Source of the DNA: an uncultured Latescibacterota bacterium
Lineage (GTDB): Bacteria; Latescibacterota; UBA2968; UBA8231
DNA: 64,000 bases
NCBI GenBank assembly: GCA_951813615.1
Contig: OX638377.1
Location: 2,480,001 to 2,544,000 of the forward strand
Direction: 5' to 3'
A program made the position numbers and the translations under genes. Positions 60,925-64,000 of this stretch are shown here, piece by piece. Under the pieces are notes generated by a model, which searched no databases, had not been told where the DNA came from, and worked only from the letters and a program-made list of their open reading frames with translations. Positions within the stretch are counted from its first letter, which is position 1, and every line of letters starts with the position of its first letter.

Positions 60925-62910
60925 ATGCTCGCCCGTTACTTCTTTTCTGTGGTCCTCGTAGCCCTTTGCTCCACCGCCTATGCCGATCCGCAAGCCACCC
61001 GCGACGACATTGAAATCAGCCGCATCCTCAACGTCCCCCAAGGCACGCTTCGCATCGCCAAGGATCCGCGCAACAACGCGCTCTACACTTTGCGGCAAAA
61101 CGGCGCGATTGATCGCATTGGGCTAGCGGCAGCCGCGCACACGCCGGCATACTCCAGAGACGATCACGGCATCCGCAGCGGCTTCACGGGCTTTGCCATC
61201 GGGCCAGATGGCTCCTTTTACCTCTCCTCGAACCGCCGTGGCCCCCGCGACAGCGGCCAATTTGCCCTCGTCCGAGGCACTTTGCTCAACGCCGACACCG
61301 GCGAGCGACAATGGGAACAGCTCGACCCGGACAACCTACCCGCCGACGTTCCCATCGACGACATCCTCGCCGCCACCAGCCTCGGCCGCGATCCCACGAC
61401 CAACACCCGCTACGCGCTCAAGCCCAACGGCGACATCACCCTCGTACCTTCGGGTACGGTGTACACGGCCGCCGATCACGGCTTCAGTCGCGCGAGTGTC
61501 CTGTTTATCGACGACGCCGGAACCTTCTACGTCCTCAAGCGCATCGACCTATCCAGCTACAACATCGCCACCATCACCAAGGGTGAAGTTGATCCGAGCA
61601 GCGGCGAGCGCACTTGGTTTACCCTCGCTGAAACCGCACCCTATGAACGGTGCGACTGCATCTTCAACCACGAGGTCAACGGGCTAGTCGTCAGCCCGGA
61701 CAACCGCTCGCTCTTTATCAACAGCGGCTCGCGCACTGACCACGGCGAAATACAAGACGGCAACAGGCAGTTTCCCGACCTGCGCGAAACCGCGCTCACC
61801 GCTATCGTCTTGCGCGTTCCGACCGACGCCCGCGATCTCGTACTACCCAACGACCGCGACGACCTGCGCGCCCAAGGCTTCCTCTTTGCCGAGGGCCTGC
61901 GCAATGCCTACGATCTCGCCTTCGCGCCCAATGGCGACCTCTTCGCCACGGAAAACGGGCCGGATCGCGACATGGCCGAGGAGCTCAATTGGCTGCGCGA
62001 AGGGCATCACTACGGCTTCCCCTGGCGCATGGGTCTCGAAGACACCCCGCAGCAATTTCCCGACTACGACCCAGCCAGCGACTTTCTCCTTCCCGCTAGG
62101 TTCACGGCTGTGCGCGAAGGCTACTACCACAACGATCCCACGTATCCACCGCCACCGCGCGATTTCACTGAGCCGGTGATCAATATCGGCCCGGACGCCG
62201 ACGCCTACCGCGACCCAGCCGACGGCCAAATCAAGGATGCCAGCGAAGAGGGCGTGCGCTTCGGCACCTTCACCGCGCATCGTTCCCCCTTGGGATTGCT
62301 ATTCGACGCGGACCATGCGCTCGCCGAGACATTCCAAGGCGACGGCTTCATGCTTAGCTGGACCGAGGGCGATCCCGACGGCGATGATGTTGCCGGCCCG
62401 TTCAACGACCCCAGTGAAGACCTGCTGCACCTCGATTTAGCGAAAGTCGGTGACAACTACGAGGCGCGGGTCACCCGCATCGTCGGCGGGTTTTCCAACC
62501 CCATTGACGCGGAAATCATCGGCAATCGCATTTACGTTATCGAGTGGGGAGGCGGACGCGGGCTGTGGGAAATCGTCCTGCCGCAAGCTACAGCCGAAAC
62601 CGCTATCGCCGAGATCGCAGACGTTGTACCCTCCGAGTTTGCACTGGCGCAAAATTTCCCCAATCCCTTTAACGCAAGCACCACCATTACCTTTCAACTC
62701 GGCCTCCCGTCCCAAGTCGAACTGGCCATTTACAGCATCAGCGGCCAGCGGGTGCGCACCCTCATCAGCGGATCCCTGCCCGCCGGGCATCACCGCCTGC
62801 AATGGGATGGTCGCAACGAACAGGGCGAGTTAGCAGCCAGCGGCGCGTATTTATACCAACTATCGGCGGACGACTTTGTCGCCACCCGGCAGCTTATGCT
62901 ACTCAAGTGA
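60925..62910 (+). CDS. secreted glucose/sorbosone-dehydrogenase-like protein with sorting domain
   Basis: A 661-aa protein. ATG 60925 has GAAAGG upstream and a signal peptide (LARYFFSVVLVALCSTAYA, cleavage before DPQ). The six-bladed propeller of the PQQ-dependent sugar dehydrogenase (GSDH) family fills about 25-570, with FAEGLRNAYDLAFAPNGDLF, ATENGPDRDMAEELNWLREG and HHYGFPWRMG. Whether it binds PQQ or is catalytically active cannot be told. The C-terminal 85 residues are a FlgD-like sorting domain (QNFPNPFNASTTITF ... GAYLYQLSADD ... LMLLK). A close paralog follows 18 bases later. Confidence 0.85.
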   Translation: MLARYFFSVVLVALCSTAYADPQATRDDIEISRILNVPQGTLRIAKDPRNNALYTLRQNGAIDRIGLAAAAHTPAYSRDDHGIRSGFTGFAIGPDGSFYLSSNRRGPRDSGQFALVRGTLLNADTGERQWEQLDPDNLPADVPIDDILAATSLGRDPTTNTRYALKPNGDITLVPSGTVYTAADHGFSRASVLFIDDAGTFYVLKRIDLSSYNIATITKGEVDPSSGERTWFTLAETAPYERCDCIFNHEVNGLVVSPDNRSLFINSGSRTDHGEIQDGNRQFPDLRETALTAIVLRVPTDARDLVLPNDRDDLRAQGFLFAEGLRNAYDLAFAPNGDLFATENGPDRDMAEELNWLREGHHYGFPWRMGLEDTPQQFPDYDPASDFLLPARFTAVREGYYHNDPTYPPPPRDFTEPVINIGPDADAYRDPADGQIKDASEEGVRFGTFTAHRSPLGLLFDADHALAETFQGDGFMLSWTEGDPDGDDVAGPFNDPSEDLLHLDLAKVGDNYEARVTRIVGGFSNPIDAEIIGNRIYVIEWGGGRGLWEIVLPQATAETAIAEIADVVPSEFALAQNFPNPFNASTTITFQLGLPSQVELAIYSISGQRVRTLISGSLPAGHHRLQWDGRNEQGELAASGAYLYQLSADDFVATRQLMLLK

Positions 62911-62928
62911 GCTGCGCTGAGGAACCCC

Positions 62929-64000
62929 ATGCTGGTCCGTTGTCTCTCGTTCGTCGCGCTCGCAGCCCTTTGCTCCACCGCGTACGCCGACCCGCAAGCC
63001 ACCCGCGACGACATCGAAATCCGCCGCATCCTCAGCGTCTCCCAAGGCACCATCCGCATCGCCAAAGATCCGCGCGACGACGCGCTTTATATTTTGCGGC
63101 AAGACGGTGCAATCGAACGCATAGATCTAACAGCGGCTAGGCGCATCCCAACATACTCCCACAGCGACCACGGCATTAGCAGCGGCTTTACGGGCTTTGC
63201 CATCGGACCGGATGGCTCGTTTTACTTGGCATCCAATCGCCATGGTTCTCGCAACAGCGGCCAATTTGCCCTCGCCCGAGGGATTTTGCTCGACGCCGAC
63301 ACCGGCGAGCGGCAATGGGAACAACTCGACCCAGACAATTTGCCCGACGACGTTCCCATCGATGCCATCCTCGCCGCCGCCATCTTTGGCCGCGACCCCA
63401 CGACCGCCAACCGCTACGTCCTCAAGACCAACGGCGACATCACCCTCTTGCCTGAGAGCACGGTGTACACAGCCGCTGACCACGGCTTCATCCGCCCGAG
63501 CGCCATCTTTATCAACGACGACGGCACCTTTTATGTCCTCAAACGCATTGATCTGTCCATCTACAACATCGCCACCATCACCAAGGGCGAAGTCGATCCG
63601 AGCAACGGTGAGCGCACTTGGTTCACCCTCGCGGAAACCGAACCCTACGAGCGGTGCGACTGCATCTACAACCACGAGGTCAACGCGCTAATCGTCAGCC
63701 CCGACAACCGCACACTCTTTATCAACAGCGGCTCGCGCACCGATCACGGCGAGATCCAAGACGGCAATGGGCACTTCCCCGGGCTGCGCGAAACCGCACT
63801 CACCGCTATCGTCTTGCGCGTCCCGACCGACGCTCGCGACCTCGTGCTACCCAACAGCCGCTATGCCCTCCTCGACCAAGGATTCCTCTTTGCCGAGGGC
63901 CTGCGCAACGCCTATGACTTCGCCTTCGCGCCCAACGGCGACCTCTTCACCACAGAAAACGGACCCGGCCGCGACATGCCCGAGGAACTCAACTGGCTGC
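62929..64000 (+). CDS. second glucose/sorbosone-dehydrogenase-like protein (partial)
   Basis: Starts at ATG 62929 (MLVRCLSFVALAALCSTAYA), with TGAGG before it, and runs off the right edge after 357 codons. It is a tandem copy of the preceding gene: the same signal-peptide end (CSTAYADPQATRDDIEI), the same spacing, and FAEGLRNAYDFAFAPNGDLF and TTENGPGRDMPEELNWL near the edge. Differences are scattered substitutions, so the duplication is older than a simple assembly artefact. A C-terminal sorting domain is expected beyond the window. Confidence 0.85.
   Translation, partial: MLVRCLSFVALAALCSTAYADPQATRDDIEIRRILSVSQGTIRIAKDPRDDALYILRQDGAIERIDLTAARRIPTYSHSDHGISSGFTGFAIGPDGSFYLASNRHGSRNSGQFALARGILLDADTGERQWEQLDPDNLPDDVPIDAILAAAIFGRDPTTANRYVLKTNGDITLLPESTVYTAADHGFIRPSAIFINDDGTFYVLKRIDLSIYNIATITKGEVDPSNGERTWFTLAETEPYERCDCIYNHEVNALIVSPDNRTLFINSGSRTDHGEIQDGNGHFPGLRETALTAIVLRVPTDARDLVLPNSRYALLDQGFLFAEGLRNAYDFAFAPNGDLFTTENGPGRDMPEELNWL

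Overview
The window is a 64-kb piece of a GC-rich bacterial chromosome with tightly packed genes in short operons. Nearly every gene is core or metabolic. The cell is Gram-negative: there is a POTRA/barrel outer-membrane protein, a Wzi-like barrel, lipoproteins and MltG. Two large secreted proteins end in a domain containing an NPFN motif and a terminal LILLR/LMLLK strand, the FlgD-like or type-IX-like sorting domain common in the FCB superphylum and related candidate phyla (Latescibacterota, Poribacteria, Zixibacteria). The primary-type sigma factor is short (281 aa, no region 1.1), which also fits FCB-type lineages. I infer an uncultured FCB-related bacterium; no marker in the window fixes the phylum. 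Several promoters match the ordinary TTGACA/TATAAT pattern, and two match sigma-54.

Layout. 1-5.9 kb: an HTH-metallo-beta-lactamase operon, an outer-membrane barrel protein, exported MsrAB, tRNA-Asn and rpoD. 5.9-13.5 kb: a minus-strand run of rny, dxr, a small membrane gene, queD, an excisionase-type HTH, a fused beta-oxidation enzyme and an HpaB-family flavoenzyme. 13.6-17.6 kb: kamA, folE, peroxiredoxin, sodA, an IscU/NifU-like protein and an orphan. 17.7-22.5 kb: a Psp envelope-stress operon in which PspA is encoded with three small membrane proteins, a TPR histidine kinase and an NtrC-type regulator. 22.7-30.2 kb: a catabolic block (SSS transporter, aldehyde dehydrogenase, D-amino-acid-type aminotransferase, TIM-barrel isomerase, M20 amidohydrolase), a broken receiver gene and an epimerase. 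30.4-38.8 kb: a USP-USP-EIIA fusion, nth, a surface-glycan cluster (Wzi, two GT2s and a radical-SAM protein) and eno. 38.8-43.1 kb: a membrane protein, a PLC-like protein, ssb, ftsA and tRNA-Thr.

43.1-50.6 kb is the accessory-looking part. It holds a secreted metzincin/WD40 protein and, upstream of it, a split gene for a beta-propeller protein fused directly to a sigma-54 activator domain. Between them lie four tandem 22-bp palindromic units and a sigma-54-type promoter facing the protease gene. I read this as a self-contained regulatory module. 50.7-59.1 kb: DUF420, a DrrAB-like ABC exporter, mltG, a UvrD/PcrA helicase, mtaB and miaB. 59.5-64 kb: a Thr-rich orphan lipoprotein candidate and two tandem glucose/sorbosone-dehydrogenase-like secreted proteins, the second cut by the window edge.

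Two sigma-54 circuits stand out: the psp operon, with its own kinase/activator pair, a near-consensus sigma-54 promoter and a 40-bp inverted repeat; and the propeller-activator/protease module. No rpoN gene is in the window. Function calls rest on motifs read by eye; nothing was searched against a database.
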